Below are positions 50,345-58,908 of a stretch of 64,000 nucleotides of DNA, in pieces (position 1 is the first letter of the stretch; each line of letters starts with the position of its first letter). The DNA is taken from assembly GCA_963775125.1 (NCBI GenBank), contig CAVZHQ010000003.1, forward strand, positions 124,001 to 188,000, written 5' to 3'. The translations under genes were made by a program, and so were the position numbers. Origin of the DNA: JAHECQ01 sp963775125. GTDB taxonomy: Bacteria; Actinomycetota; Acidimicrobiia; Acidimicrobiales; SZUA-35. The notes beneath the pieces are model-generated. The model made no database searches. It had not been told where the DNA came from and saw nothing but the letters and a program-made list of their open reading frames with translations.

Positions 50345-51418
50345 TCAGTCCGGGCGCGGGCCGGCGACGCTGCGGAGCGGTGCCGTGGTGAACTCTTGCA
50401 TGCCGTCGGCAAAGCCGATCGAGGCCCGGAAGCCGAGCAGTGCGGCCGCGCGGTCGGCGCTCGCGAACACGTGGCGGATATCGCCGAGCCGATAGCCGCC
50501 TACCACTCTTGGATCGACCGAGCCCGAGGGGCGCAACGCAATGGCCATGTCGAGGACGGTGTGCGGATCGCCGCTGCACACGTTGAGCGGGCCGGAGACG
50601 CCTTCGGGGTGGGTGAGGGCGAGCACGTTGGCATGAGCGACATCGCGGACGTGCACGAAATCTCGGCGCTGGCCTCCGTCCTCCAGCACGATCGGCGAGT
50701 CGCCTCGTTCGTAGGCGCTTCGGAAGATGCTGGCCACACCGGCGTAGGGGGTGTCGCGAGGCATCCTTGGCCCGTAGACGTTGTGGTAGCGCAGCGCAGT
50801 CACGACCGTACCGTCGTGCTCCCGGGCGTAGGCGGCGCACAGGTGCTCTTGAGCCAGCTTGGTCGTGGCGTACACGTTGCGCGGATCGAGCCAGTGATCT
50901 TCGGGCACTGCCTCGGGTGTCAATGGCGAACCACAGTCGGGACAGGGCGGTTCGTAACGCCCGGCGTCGAGGTCGGTCAGTCGCCGTGGGCCAGGACGAA
51001 CCAGGTCATGGTCGTCGCAGCGATACCTCCCCTCCCCGTACACCACCATGCTCGAAGCAAGCACGAGCCGTCCGACGAAACCGATGTCGTGCAGCGAGCG
51101 CAAGAGCGTTGCCGTGCCGAGGTCGTTGCGCGAGACGTAATCGCCGACATCGGCGAAATCGACGCCGAGGCCCACCTTGGAAGCCTGATGGCAGACGGCG
51201 TCGACCCCGGGCACCACGCGCGCCAGCAGCGCAGAGTCACGCACGTCGCCCCAGAGATAGGTGGCCAACGGGTTCAAGCCGTCGGGTATGCCGGTGTGCG
51301 CAGCCGGGTCGAGATCGTCGACCACCACCACCTCGTGTCCGGCCTCGATCAACTCGTCCACGACGTGCGAGCCGATGAACCCGGCTCCTCCGGTGACCAG
51401 TACCCTCATCGAACTCAT
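50345..51418 (-). CDS. NAD-dependent sugar epimerase (dTDP-L-rhamnose 4-epimerase-like)
   Basis: 357 residues from ATG 51418 (alternative ATG at 51409). NAD loop VTGGAGFIGSHVVDELIEAG, catalytic SSMVVYGEG and Y-x3-K in YATTKLAQE. An insertion with CDDHDLV and CPDCGSPLTPE (a probable zinc knuckle) near residues 130-165 marks the dTDP-L-rhamnose 4-epimerase / dTDP-6-deoxy-L-talose branch. It interconverts deoxysugar nucleotides for cell-surface polymers. It converges on the GT-C-like gene (five-base gap) and is divergent from the GT2 gene. Confidence 0.88.
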   Translation of the reverse strand: MSSMRVLVTGGAGFIGSHVVDELIEAGHEVVVVDDLDPAAHTGIPDGLNPLATYLWGDVRDSALLARVVPGVDAVCHQASKVGLGVDFADVGDYVSRNDLGTATLLRSLHDIGFVGRLVLASSMVVYGEGRYRCDDHDLVRPGPRRLTDLDAGRYEPPCPDCGSPLTPEAVPEDHWLDPRNVYATTKLAQEHLCAAYAREHDGTVVTALRYHNVYGPRMPRDTPYAGVASIFRSAYERGDSPIVLEDGGQRRDFVHVRDVAHANVLALTHPEGVSGPLNVCSGDPHTVLDMAIALRPSGSVDPRVVGGYRLGDIRHVFASADRAAALLGFRASIGFADGMQEFTTAPLRSVAGPRPD

Positions 51419-51477
51419 CGCTCCTCGATCCGTCTGCTCATCGTTTCCCTCAGCCGTACCAGCAACCGGAGGCCCCC

Positions 51478-52142
51478 GTGCCCGACGTGATCCTTCCCGC
51501 CCTCGACGAAGCCGCCGCGATCACCTGGGTTCTCGAACGAATCCCGGCCGGCTATCGCCCGATCGTCGTCGACAATGGCTCGACCGATGCTACGGCCGAG
51601 ATTGCCGCAGCGGCCGGAGCGACCGTGGTGCCCGAACCGGTCCGGGGCTTCGGGGCAGCGTGCTGGGCCGGGCTGCAAGCTGCCACCGCAGACATCGTGT
51701 GCTTCATGGACTGTGACGCATCGCTCGATCCGATTGCTCTTCCCCACCTCGTCGCGTTCCTGGAACGCGGCGACGCGGACCTCGATCATCGGCGAGCGAG
51801 TCGCAGCCAAGGGCTCCTGGCCGGCGCACGCCCGACTCGCGAATCGTGCGTTGGCGTTCGAGGTTCGCAGACGCACCGGGGTTTCGCTCGGCGACCTCGG
51901 CCCCATGCGCGCCGCCGCGCCGTGAAGGCCTGCTCGAACTGGGCCTGCGCGACCGCCGTTCGGGATGGCCGCTCGAGATGGTGCTGCGGGCGTCGCAGGC
52001 CGGTTGGCGAATCCATGGCGTGCCGATCGCCTATCACGAGCGCGCCGGCCGGTCGAAGGTGACCGGTACGGTTCGGGGCACCGCTCGTGCGGTGAAGGAC
52101 ATGGGTCGGATCTTGCGCGACGAACCATCGACGTCCCGGTGA
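51478..52142 (+). pseudogene. Family 2 glycosyltransferase, two frameshifts
   Basis: About 220 residues in three frames from GTG 51478: MPDVILPALDEAAAITWVLE, IVVDNGSTDATAEIAAAAGA (nucleotide-sugar Asp) and FMDCDASLDPIALPHLVAF (DxD equivalent); near 51775 the frame changes to SIIGERVAAKGSWPAHARLA, NRALAFEVRRRTGVSLGDLG; near 51915 to REGLLELGLRDRRSGWPLEM and AYHERAGRSKVTGTVRGTAR. All sections fit one GT2 fold of the dolichol-phosphate-mannose-synthase-like type. It transfers a sugar from a nucleotide donor to a lipid or glycan. Stop overlaps the next start as GTGA. Confidence 0.8.
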
Positions 52143-52841
52143 GCACGAGCGGCGCGGTACACGTCAGCGTCATCGCGAAGCAGCCGCGGCCCGGGCTCGT
52201 GAAGACCCGATTGTGTCCGCCCTGCACGCCCGTCGAGGCGTCGGCGGTCGCGGCTGCGGCCCTCGCCGACACCCTCGACGGCATCGACCGGTTGGCCGAC
52301 GCTCACCCCGAAGGCGATCGATCGAGTCCTGCTGTTCGAAGGCGACCCCACCGACTGGGAGCGTCCCGGGTGGCGGGTCGTACCGCAGCGAGGACAGGGT
52401 CTCGGCGATCGTCTGGCCAACGGGTTCGACGACCTTGGCTGCGGGTTGATCATCGGTATGGAGACGCCACACGTCGTTCCCTCGCTCGGCCTTGCGCTCG
52501 AAGCGATCGGCAAGGGGCGTGATGCGATCGGGCTTGCGACCGACGGGGGTTACTGGGTGATCGCGTTGGGCGCCGTCGATCGCGGGGCGTTCGATGGCGT
52601 GCCGATGAGCAGGTCGCACACGGGCCTCACCCAACTGCGTCGGCTGCACTCGCTCGGCCGGAGTGTGACCCTGCTGCCTGCTGCCCGAGATCTCGACACG
52701 TTCGACGACCTGGTCGATGCTGCGAATCGTTCGAACGGTTCGCCGCAGCTGCGCGCCGTCGCCAACGAGACGATCGCAAGCGTTCGTAGGCGCGAAGTCG
52801 CGGGCCGTGGCTGCCGGCTGAGCTGGTCCCGAGTTGGCTGA
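52139..52841 (+). pseudogene. DUF2064 / TIGR04282-type glycosyltransferase, frameshift near base 52305
   Basis: About 234 residues from GTG 52139. First frame: VHVSVIAKQPRPGLVKTRLC and ASAVAAAALADTLDGIDRLA; after about 52305 the frame continues PKAIDRVLLFEGDPTDWERP, QRGQGLGDRLANGFDDLGCG, IGMETPHVVPSLGLAL, ATDGGYWVIALG. These are the conserved blocks of DUF2064 (TIGR04282), a nucleotidyltransferase-fold protein first noted in arsenosugar clusters but often found beside GT2 genes in actinobacteria. No arsM-like methylase is present. Its catalytic TP(H/Q) motif is intact; one base change restores the frame. Confidence 0.78.
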
Positions 52842-52848
52842 TCCTGAT

Positions 52849-52864
52849 GGAGCCGACCGGCTCC
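52849..52864. terminator. Hairpin between convergent genes
   Basis: GGAGCC (52849-52854) pairs with GGCTCC (52859-52864) around GACC, seven bases after the DUF2064 stop and 13 before the stop of the convergent radical SAM gene; flanking CCTGA/TCAGG add outer pairing. Confidence 0.55.
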
Positions 52865-52877
52865 GAGAGGGTCAGGC

Positions 52878-53726
52878 TCAACGGATACCGAGGTTGGTGT
52901 CGTTTCCGTCGGGCATGCCACCGAGAAGCCCGAGCAAGGCGTTCGCCGGTACCGACAGAGGTAGCACCGTGCGGGTCAGGAGCAGATCGAGGTCGAGTCG
53001 GCCGGCGCGCACGGTGGGGCCGAAGCTCCCCCAGAATGCACCGTCAGCCGTGATCGTCAGTTCGCTCGGGATGTCCCGTGCCTGAGCCCGCAGGCCAAGT
53101 GCCATCTCGTCGGCCCGGCCGCGGCGAACGATCGGGCGCACGAGGTGGTCGTCCGGACCGACCCCGAGACCGGCGACCAGCTCGCGAAGGGGATCGAGCG
53201 CCGGGTCGTCGAGCGACCCGCCGGTGGTGGTGGCGATGCGGACGCGGACGCCACGGTCGATCAGCCTGGGCACGGCATCCACGACTTTGGCGAAGTTGTC
53301 GGTTCCTCTGGCCATGTCGTTCACGTCGGGCTGGTGCGAGTCGAGCGAGATCTGCACCGAGATGTCGGGGTGAGCCAACAGCGCGCCGTGCTCGATGCGG
53401 TTACCGCCGAACAGTGTCGCATTGGTGAGCACCACCACGGGGAGGTGCGACGCCATTTCGAGCACGGTCTCCGGCAGCCACGGCAACAAGAACGGCTCGC
53501 CGCCCGTGACGCCCAAGGCGGTGAACCCCAGTTCCTTCGCCTGCTCGGCGACGGCGAGCATCGTCGCCGGCTCGAGTTGGCGACGCTCGCTCCGAGGTGA
53601 CGATTCGGTGAGGCAGTAAGAGCAGGCCAGGTTGCAGTGGTAGTTGGTGTACATCCACACCCGCCCGGGCAGCGTGCCTTCTGCGATCGCCCGTGCGATC
53701 GGTGACTCGGTCACGAGGTCGGTCAT
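52878..53726 (-). CDS. Radical SAM protein
   Basis: 282 residues from ATG 53726. Iron-sulfur ligands C31-x3-C35-x2-C38 in HCNLACSYCLTES; the SAM-binding GGEPFLLPWLPE follows near 73; later strands VVVLTNATLFGG and VQISLDSHQPDVNDMARGTD complete a partial TIM barrel. No SPASM-type cysteine cluster is seen at the C-terminus. It would cleave S-adenosylmethionine to start a radical reaction; substrate unknown. It is coupled (ATGA) to an AhpD-like gene, a pairing that suggests a small modification pathway. ArsS-type arsenosugar enzymes are related but the terminal cysteines differ. Confidence 0.87.
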   Translation of the reverse strand: MTDLVTESPIARAIAEGTLPGRVWMYTNYHCNLACSYCLTESSPRSERRQLEPATMLAVAEQAKELGFTALGVTGGEPFLLPWLPETVLEMASHLPVVVLTNATLFGGNRIEHGALLAHPDISVQISLDSHQPDVNDMARGTDNFAKVVDAVPRLIDRGVRVRIATTTGGSLDDPALDPLRELVAGLGVGPDDHLVRPIVRRGRADEMALGLRAQARDIPSELTITADGAFWGSFGPTVRAGRLDLDLLLTRTVLPLSVPANALLGLLGGMPDGNDTNLGIR

Positions 53727-54310
53727 GACGTCGCTGCCACGTCGGTCGCCATCCCGGTGTCGAATCCCTCGTGCTCCAGGCGCTCGAGTACGCCGGCCGA
53801 TGTCGGCAACTCGAACCCGGTGGCGAAGCGGTTGAGGAACATGGTTGCACCGATCGTGGCGCTGAGTTCGACGAGCAAGTGGTCGGCCCAGAAGCTGCGG
53901 GCTGCGGTCCACACATCGTCGGGGACCGGCCCCGACGCGCCGGCCATGGCGTCGATCCACCGGATCAATGCGACCTCGGACGGCTCGGTGAACGCTTCCT
54001 CGAGTGCCACCTCCCCGCGAAGGGCACGAACTTCGACGTCGGCGAGCCCGACATCGAGCGCCACGGTGGTGTGGGCGTGGATGCAGTACCGACATCCCAG
54101 CAAGGCCGAGGTACGCAGGATCACGAACTCCTTGTGTCTGGTGGTAGTGGCCCCGGGGCCCAGGGCTGCGCCGATGAACCCGAGCGTTGGACCGAGCAGT
54201 TCCGGTACGTTCGCCAGCGCAGCGACGATTGGGCCCGGATCGCCACCGGCGAAGTAGCTCCCGGCCGTCATTGGGGCGGTGGAGGCATCGAGCAGTTGGA
54301 TCCGTGACAT
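53723..54310 (-). CDS. Carboxymuconolactone decarboxylase / AhpD-like protein
   Basis: 195 residues, ATG 54310. The AhpD core TRHKEFVILRTSALLGCRYC-IHAH shows the redox pair C73-x2-C76 and His80; a second helical half (FWADHLLVELSATIGATMFL) gives the common two-repeat fold. Members act as alkylhydroperoxidases or lactone decarboxylases; with the CxxC present a peroxidase or thiol-reductant role is likelier. Directly upstream of, and overlapping, the radical SAM gene, it could protect that enzyme's cluster or act on its product. Confidence 0.86.
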   Translation of the reverse strand: MSRIQLLDASTAPMTAGSYFAGGDPGPIVAALANVPELLGPTLGFIGAALGPGATTTRHKEFVILRTSALLGCRYCIHAHTTVALDVGLADVEVRALRGEVALEEAFTEPSEVALIRWIDAMAGASGPVPDDVWTAARSFWADHLLVELSATIGATMFLNRFATGFELPTSAGVLERLEHEGFDTGMATDVAATS

Positions 54311-54461
54311 CGGGCCATCTTCGCGTCAGGGGCTGCACCCGGGGCGCCGGAGCTCCGAAAGTTTCGCGATTGTTTTCGACCCCTTCCAGCGAGCTGGTTC
54401 AGAGACGCAGGGCGGCGTTCGCATGGCGATCGAGTCGGCGTTCCGCTCTACTGTCTTTCTC

Positions 54462-55349
54462 ATGGCACGGGAACTTCGCCGAGCACTTCGCAGCGCGGCC
54501 CTCATCGCGTTGGCCGGCTGCGTGGCGGAACAGGTCGCTCCGCCCGTCAATTGTCCGGCGAGTTCCTTCCGTTCCAGCCCACCGCTCGTCATCGCGCACG
54601 GCGGCGGCGAAGGACTCGGCCCGGCCAACACGATCATCGCGATGCAGCGCTCGATGCGTGCCGGCGCCGATGTGCTCGACGCCGACCTCTGGATGTCGTC
54701 CGACGGTGTGATCGTGGCCCGTCACGACCGGGAACTGTCGACCACCACCGATGGCAGCGGGTTCGTCGATGAGCACTCCTGGGCCGACCTCCGACGGCTC
54801 GATGCCGCTGCCAGGTGGACCGGCGACCCGATCGAGGAGACCGTCACGATCCCGTCGTTGGCGGAGATTCTCGAGACCTTCCCCGACATTCTCATCTCGC
54901 TCGAAATCAAACAGACCAGACCGTCGATGGCCGACGAGCTGTGCTCGGTGCTGATCTCAACCGACTCGCTCGGCCGGGTGTATCTCAGCTCCAACGACGA
55001 TTCCGCGGTCTACGAGGCCCGTGACGCTTGCCCGGGATCGTTGGTCATCACCACCACCTACACCGACCTCGACGAGCGACGTGCGGCACAGGAGCGGGGT
55101 GAGCCGTGGTGCGCGAAAAGCCCGATCGGTCAGCCGCCGTACCGCGACGGCCGCTTCGACGCCGACGGTGTCGCCGATGCCCATGCGCACGGCCAGGCGA
55201 TCTTCACGTGGACCGTCGACGACCCGGACGTCCTGCGAGAGCTGGCCGAAGCCGGTGTGGACGGTGTGTACACCCGGCGCCCCGACATTGCCCGAGCCGT
55301 CTTCGACGAGCTCGCTGCGACTGCGGGACCGGAGGTCGCTGACGGCTGA
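54462..55349 (+). CDS. Glycerophosphodiester phosphodiesterase-like lipoprotein
   Basis: 295 residues from ATG 54462, chosen because it gives a proper lipoprotein signal: MARELRRALRSAALIALAGC with lipobox LAGC and cysteine 20; an ATG at 54423 would add 13 residues. The GDPD TIM barrel follows: IAHGGGEGLGPANTIIAMQR, GADVLDADLWMSSDGVIVAR-HD, ISLEIKQ, FTWTVDDPDVL and GVDGVYTRRPD. Family landmarks HRG, PENT and E-x-D appear as HGG, PANT and D-x-D, so the catalytic arginine and one metal-binding glutamate are replaced. It is anchored outside the membrane and may act on different diesters or none. Confidence 0.82.
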   Translation: MARELRRALRSAALIALAGCVAEQVAPPVNCPASSFRSSPPLVIAHGGGEGLGPANTIIAMQRSMRAGADVLDADLWMSSDGVIVARHDRELSTTTDGSGFVDEHSWADLRRLDAAARWTGDPIEETVTIPSLAEILETFPDILISLEIKQTRPSMADELCSVLISTDSLGRVYLSSNDDSAVYEARDACPGSLVITTTYTDLDERRAAQERGEPWCAKSPIGQPPYRDGRFDADGVADAHAHGQAIFTWTVDDPDVLRELAEAGVDGVYTRRPDIARAVFDELAATAGPEVADG

Positions 55350-55491
55350 TACCGAGCGTCCTATGTCTGACCTGCAGTCGTTCGGTCTTGACCACTCCGG
55401 CGTGCCGGTCTGGCGTCGAGCGAGGGCAGCGCATAGCGTCCGGGTGGGACCGGATCTCAGGGACTGACCGGCCTGAGGGAGATTGACAGTC

Positions 55492-57135
55492 ATGGCTACT
55501 GAGCAAGACGTGCCGCAGATCGACCTGGAGGGAGCGACGCTCGACGCCGAGGTCCTCATCATCGGCGCCGGCGTCACCGGCGTCTACCAGCTGCATCTGC
55601 TGCGGGAGGCGGGCGTCGACGTCCGGCTGGTCGAGGCCGGCACCAACGTCGGCGGGACCTGGTACTGGAACCGCTATCCGGGGGCCCGCTTCGACTCGGA
55701 GAGCTACACGTACGGGTACTTCTTTTCTCCCGAGCTGCTGGCCGAGTGGAACTGGTCGGAGCACTTCGCCGGCCAGGCCGAGACCGAGGCCTACGTCAAC
55801 TTCGTCGTCGACAAGCTGGGTCTGCGGGACCTCATGCAGTTCGGTGTCCGCATCGCCTCGGCCGTCTTCGACGAGACCACCGCTACCTGGACCCTCACCA
55901 CCGAGGACGGGACGCAACTTCGTTCTCGCTTCCTGGTGTCGGCCACGGGTGTGCTGTCGGTGCCGTACTGGCCATCGATCCCCGGTCGAGAGCGGTATCA
56001 GGGCGAGGCCTACCACACGGGCCAGTGGCCGAAGGAGCCGGTCGACTTCGCGGGCAAGCGGGTGGCCGTGATCGGCACCGGCGCCAGCGCGGTGCAGCTC
56101 ATCCCCGAGGTGGCGAAGGAAGCCGGCGAGCTGGTGGTGTACCAGCGCACGCCGAACTGGAACTCACCGCTCAACAACGGGAAGATCACCGACGAGGAGC
56201 AGGCCGAGATCAAAGCCACGTACGACGAGATCTATCACGCCTGCATGCACTCCTTCGCCGGGTTTGCGCACAAGCCGTCCCGGATGCACGCCTTCGACGA
56301 GTCCAAGGAAGAGCGCTGGGCGCTCTACGAGAAGCTCTATCACCAGAAGGGCTTCGCCAAGCTCATCAGCAACTACCGGGACATGATGACCGACCGCGAG
56401 GCCAACGCCGACTTCTCGGAGTTCATCGCCGAGAAGATCCGCTCTCGGGTGAATGATCCGGCAGTCGCGGAGAAGCTGATCCCGACCGACCACGGCTTCG
56501 GCATGCGTCGTCCGCCGATGGAGACCTTCTACTACGAGGCCTATAACCAGCCAAACGTGACGTTGATCGATCTCCACGAGACCCCGATCGTCACCATCAC
56601 CGAAGGGGGCATCGAGACCAGCGACGGCGAGCGAGCCTTCGACATCATCGTTTGGGGCACCGGATTCGACGGGTTCACGGGTGCGCTCACCCGCATGAAC
56701 GTGGTCGGTGAGAACGGCCGGGTGTTGCGGGACCAATGGGCCAAGGGCGTGGTCACCTACCTGGGTGCCATGGTGCCCGGCTTCCCCAACTTCTTCACCG
56801 CCGGCGGCCCCCATCTGATTGCCGGCAACTTTCCTCGGGCCACCGAGATCTTGGTCGACTACATCACCGGGGTGCTCCAGCACGCCCGGAACAGCGGCAG
56901 CACCTACATCGCACCCGAGGAGGACGCCTGCGCCGAGTGGACCGAGGAGGTGCGCGAAGCCGCCAAGATTGCGCTCATCGCGGAGAAGTCGTGGTTCCGC
57001 GGTGCGAACATTCCCGGTAAGGCGAACGAGTACCTGCCCTACGCCGGCAGTCTCACCAAGTTCCGTGAGCGGATGGACCTCATGGAAGAGCAGGGCTACC
57101 CCGGCATCACCTTCGGCACCCCCGTCAACGCTTGA
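55492..57135 (+). CDS. Baeyer-Villiger monooxygenase (second of three)
   Basis: 547 residues from ATG 55492 (a TTG three codons upstream is also in frame). First Rossmann motif IIGAGVTGVYQLHLLREAG, GGTWYWNRYPGARFD, fingerprint YQGEAYHTGQWP (F/Y-x-G-x3-H-x3-W-P) near residue 172, second Rossmann IGTGASAVQLIPEVA. This is the phenylacetone/cyclohexanone monooxygenase-like type I group and the most canonical of the three enzymes here. It converts ketones to esters or lactones with NADPH and oxygen. Its last 11 bases overlap the convergent fic gene. Confidence 0.95.
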   Translation: MATEQDVPQIDLEGATLDAEVLIIGAGVTGVYQLHLLREAGVDVRLVEAGTNVGGTWYWNRYPGARFDSESYTYGYFFSPELLAEWNWSEHFAGQAETEAYVNFVVDKLGLRDLMQFGVRIASAVFDETTATWTLTTEDGTQLRSRFLVSATGVLSVPYWPSIPGRERYQGEAYHTGQWPKEPVDFAGKRVAVIGTGASAVQLIPEVAKEAGELVVYQRTPNWNSPLNNGKITDEEQAEIKATYDEIYHACMHSFAGFAHKPSRMHAFDESKEERWALYEKLYHQKGFAKLISNYRDMMTDREANADFSEFIAEKIRSRVNDPAVAEKLIPTDHGFGMRRPPMETFYYEAYNQPNVTLIDLHETPIVTITEGGIETSDGERAFDIIVWGTGFDGFTGALTRMNVVGENGRVLRDQWAKGVVTYLGAMVPGFPNFFTAGGPHLIAGNFPRATEILVDYITGVLQHARNSGSTYIAPEEDACAEWTEEVREAAKIALIAEKSWFRGANIPGKANEYLPYAGSLTKFRERMDLMEEQGYPGITFGTPVNA

Positions 57136-58348
57136 CGGTCGAGCTGGTCGGGGCCCGGCGTTTTCCGAGGCGTTCGCCGAGACGGTCGAGTTCATCGAGC
57201 ACGTCGTGGGCGACCCAGACGCGGTCGCGTCCGTCGCCGGTGATTTCGGAGACCACGCCGGAGTTCTCGAGCTGCGCCAGTCCGCCCAGGGTTGCTTTGG
57301 GTGTGGTTCCGATCAGGGAGGCCGCGGTCCCGGACGTGAGGACGGGATTGGTCAGCAAGACGTCGATCAGCAGAGCGGCCGATGAGTTGGCTCTCGGTCG
57401 CGTAGCCTGTCGCCAGTCGTCGGGTAGCGCACCGAGCGAGTCCGAGGACGCCGTGGCTGCGGCGCACGCATCGATGACGCCGTGTGCGAGGTAGGTGATG
57501 AATGCGTTGGCGTCGCCGTCGCGGTAGCGGCCGAGTTGGGCGAAGTAGTTGTCCACGTCAGCCAGCATCGCCGAGGCCACGGGGATGACCATGCGGTGCG
57601 TGACGCCTCGGTGCCGCAGCACGGTGTTGATGAGTGCCCTACCGACGCGGCCGTTTCCGTCGTTGAACGGGTGGATGGACTCGAATTGCGCGTGCAGGAC
57701 TGCTGCTTGTGCAACGGCCCCGAAGTCGGTTCGGCGGGCGAAGCGGACGAGATCGTCGATGAGGGCGTCGACCATGTCTGGTGGCGGAGGTGTGTAGATG
57801 GCATTTCGCGGCGTGAAGTCTGAGCCACCGATCCAGTTCTGAACGCTGCGCATCGTGCCGGCGGCGGCTGCTTCGGCGGGGTCATCGGCCATCAACACAC
57901 GGTGGGCTTGGCCGATGGCTCGGCGGGTGAGGGGGGCCGGTGAGTTGATCAGCGATGTGACGCCTTGCGCTGCGGCGGCGACGATTCGAGCATCCCTACC
58001 CGCTTCGAGTCCGGCGAATGCTTTGGCAGCCTCGATGGGATCGGGGTCGATGCGCTCGATCTTCGACGACGCGACGGATTCCGATCTCAGAAGGAACCCA
58101 GACAGAGCGGCAAGGTGTTGGCCTGCGGTTGCGTCGAGGCGGACTGCGGCAATCTGTGCTTCCTCGAGCGCTTCGCGTCCCGGCCGATCGACGTCGGGGT
58201 CGAGGTTGGCAATCATCGGCGGAATGCTCACCGTGATCTCGCGGAGCTCACGATCTTCGCGCGTCGGTCGCCGCCCCCCTGGCGAGCGGGCGTCGGATGC
58301 GGTGACCCACGGTCGTTGTCGTGTCTGGTGCGTCGGCCAATTCATCAT
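57125..58348 (-). CDS. Fic-domain protein (class II, AMPylase)
   Basis: 407 residues; ATG at 58348 or 58345. The catalytic motif HPFNDGNGRVGRAL begins at H226, matching HxFx(D/E)GNGRxxR. An upstream helix with SVASSKIERI (S-x3-E near residue 94-98) is the inhibitory motif placed N-terminal to the Fic core as in class II; its glutamate blocks ATP until displaced. A C-terminal winged helix (TSGTAASLIGTTPKATLGGL) is typical of Fic/DOC proteins that bind DNA. It probably adds AMP to a protein target and regulates itself. The upstream region is AT-rich and has a direct repeat. Confidence 0.92.
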   Translation of the reverse strand: MMNWPTHQTRQRPWVTASDARSPGGRRPTREDRELREITVSIPPMIANLDPDVDRPGREALEEAQIAAVRLDATAGQHLAALSGFLLRSESVASSKIERIDPDPIEAAKAFAGLEAGRDARIVAAAAQGVTSLINSPAPLTRRAIGQAHRVLMADDPAEAAAAGTMRSVQNWIGGSDFTPRNAIYTPPPPDMVDALIDDLVRFARRTDFGAVAQAAVLHAQFESIHPFNDGNGRVGRALINTVLRHRGVTHRMVIPVASAMLADVDNYFAQLGRYRDGDANAFITYLAHGVIDACAAATASSDSLGALPDDWRQATRPRANSSAALLIDVLLTNPVLTSGTAASLIGTTPKATLGGLAQLENSGVVSEITGDGRDRVWVAHDVLDELDRLGERLGKRRAPTSSTVKR

Positions 58349-58390
58349 CGTCGTCTCGTGGCGGGTGTAGAGGAGAACCTCCCAATCGAC

Positions 58391-58456
58391 CGAGCCATAC
58401 TTTATGTTAAGATACCAAGATACATTTCAATGAGGGTTAGTGGAATATTACCGCAG
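58391..58456. promoter_or_regulatory. AT-rich fic promoter region with direct repeat
   Basis: This short stretch is much lower in GC than its surroundings. AAGATAC occurs at 58409-58415 and again at 58417-58423, spaced eight bases apart. Read on the minus strand a TTGAAA lies near 58430 followed by AT-rich sequence, a possible -35. Together this looks like a promoter with tandem regulator half-sites, perhaps bound by the Fic protein's own winged helix. Confidence 0.4.
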
Positions 58457-58476
58457 CGACGGTGCTGCTGCATCGC

Positions 58477-58890
58477 TCACGGTGTCGGCCACGTCAGACC
58501 GTGGTCGAGGGCCGACCGCTCGATCGCTTCGACGAGCCGATCGATGGAACCCGCGCATTCTTCGAGCTCGGTGGCAGCCAGCAGCACCAGGTGATCGGTG
58601 TCGGTTTCGGCGATGACCACCGGCGCCCGGCCGTCGGCGGCAGCGCGGATGTGGTCGGGCTGATCGTCGCGGTGGTAGGTATCGAACGGCACCGGTAGAC
58701 CAGCTCGGCAGCTCTGCCAATCGGGTCGTTCTCGCACGGAGCCGTGGGTTATCTCGCACAACGAACAATGGCGCCGGCCGAGGCGGGCGCCGACCCAATA
58801 GGCCAGCTCACCGCGCACGGTGCCGTCGGCGTCGTAGACCCCGACGAGGCGCACGATCGACAGAAGCGGTGCGTCGTCGGAGCAGGTCAT
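58477..58890 (-). CDS. Hypothetical protein with CxxC
   Basis: 137 residues from ATG 58890 (MTCSDDAPLLSIVRLVGVYD); the frame is open 14 codons further. A small alpha/beta protein with HCSLCEITHGSVRERPDW (C-x2-C) near residue 41 and a later PFDTYHRDDQPDHIRAA. The pattern resembles uncharacterised actinobacterial proteins annotated as hypothetical; the cysteine pair and following histidines could bind zinc or act in thiol redox. No known family. It is divergent from the acyltransferase gene by 18 bases. Confidence 0.6.
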   Translation of the reverse strand: MTCSDDAPLLSIVRLVGVYDADGTVRGELAYWVGARLGRRHCSLCEITHGSVRERPDWQSCRAGLPVPFDTYHRDDQPDHIRAAADGRAPVVIAETDTDHLVLLAATELEECAGSIDRLVEAIERSALDHGLTWPTP

Positions 58891-58908
58891 TGTGAGAGCA
58901 TCGACGCA

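Noticed and set aside
52139..54310. Complete arsenosugar biosynthesis locus.
   Set aside because: DUF2064, GT2, radical SAM and AhpD-like genes are present, but there is no ArsM-type methylase and the radical SAM protein lacks the expected C-terminal cysteines.
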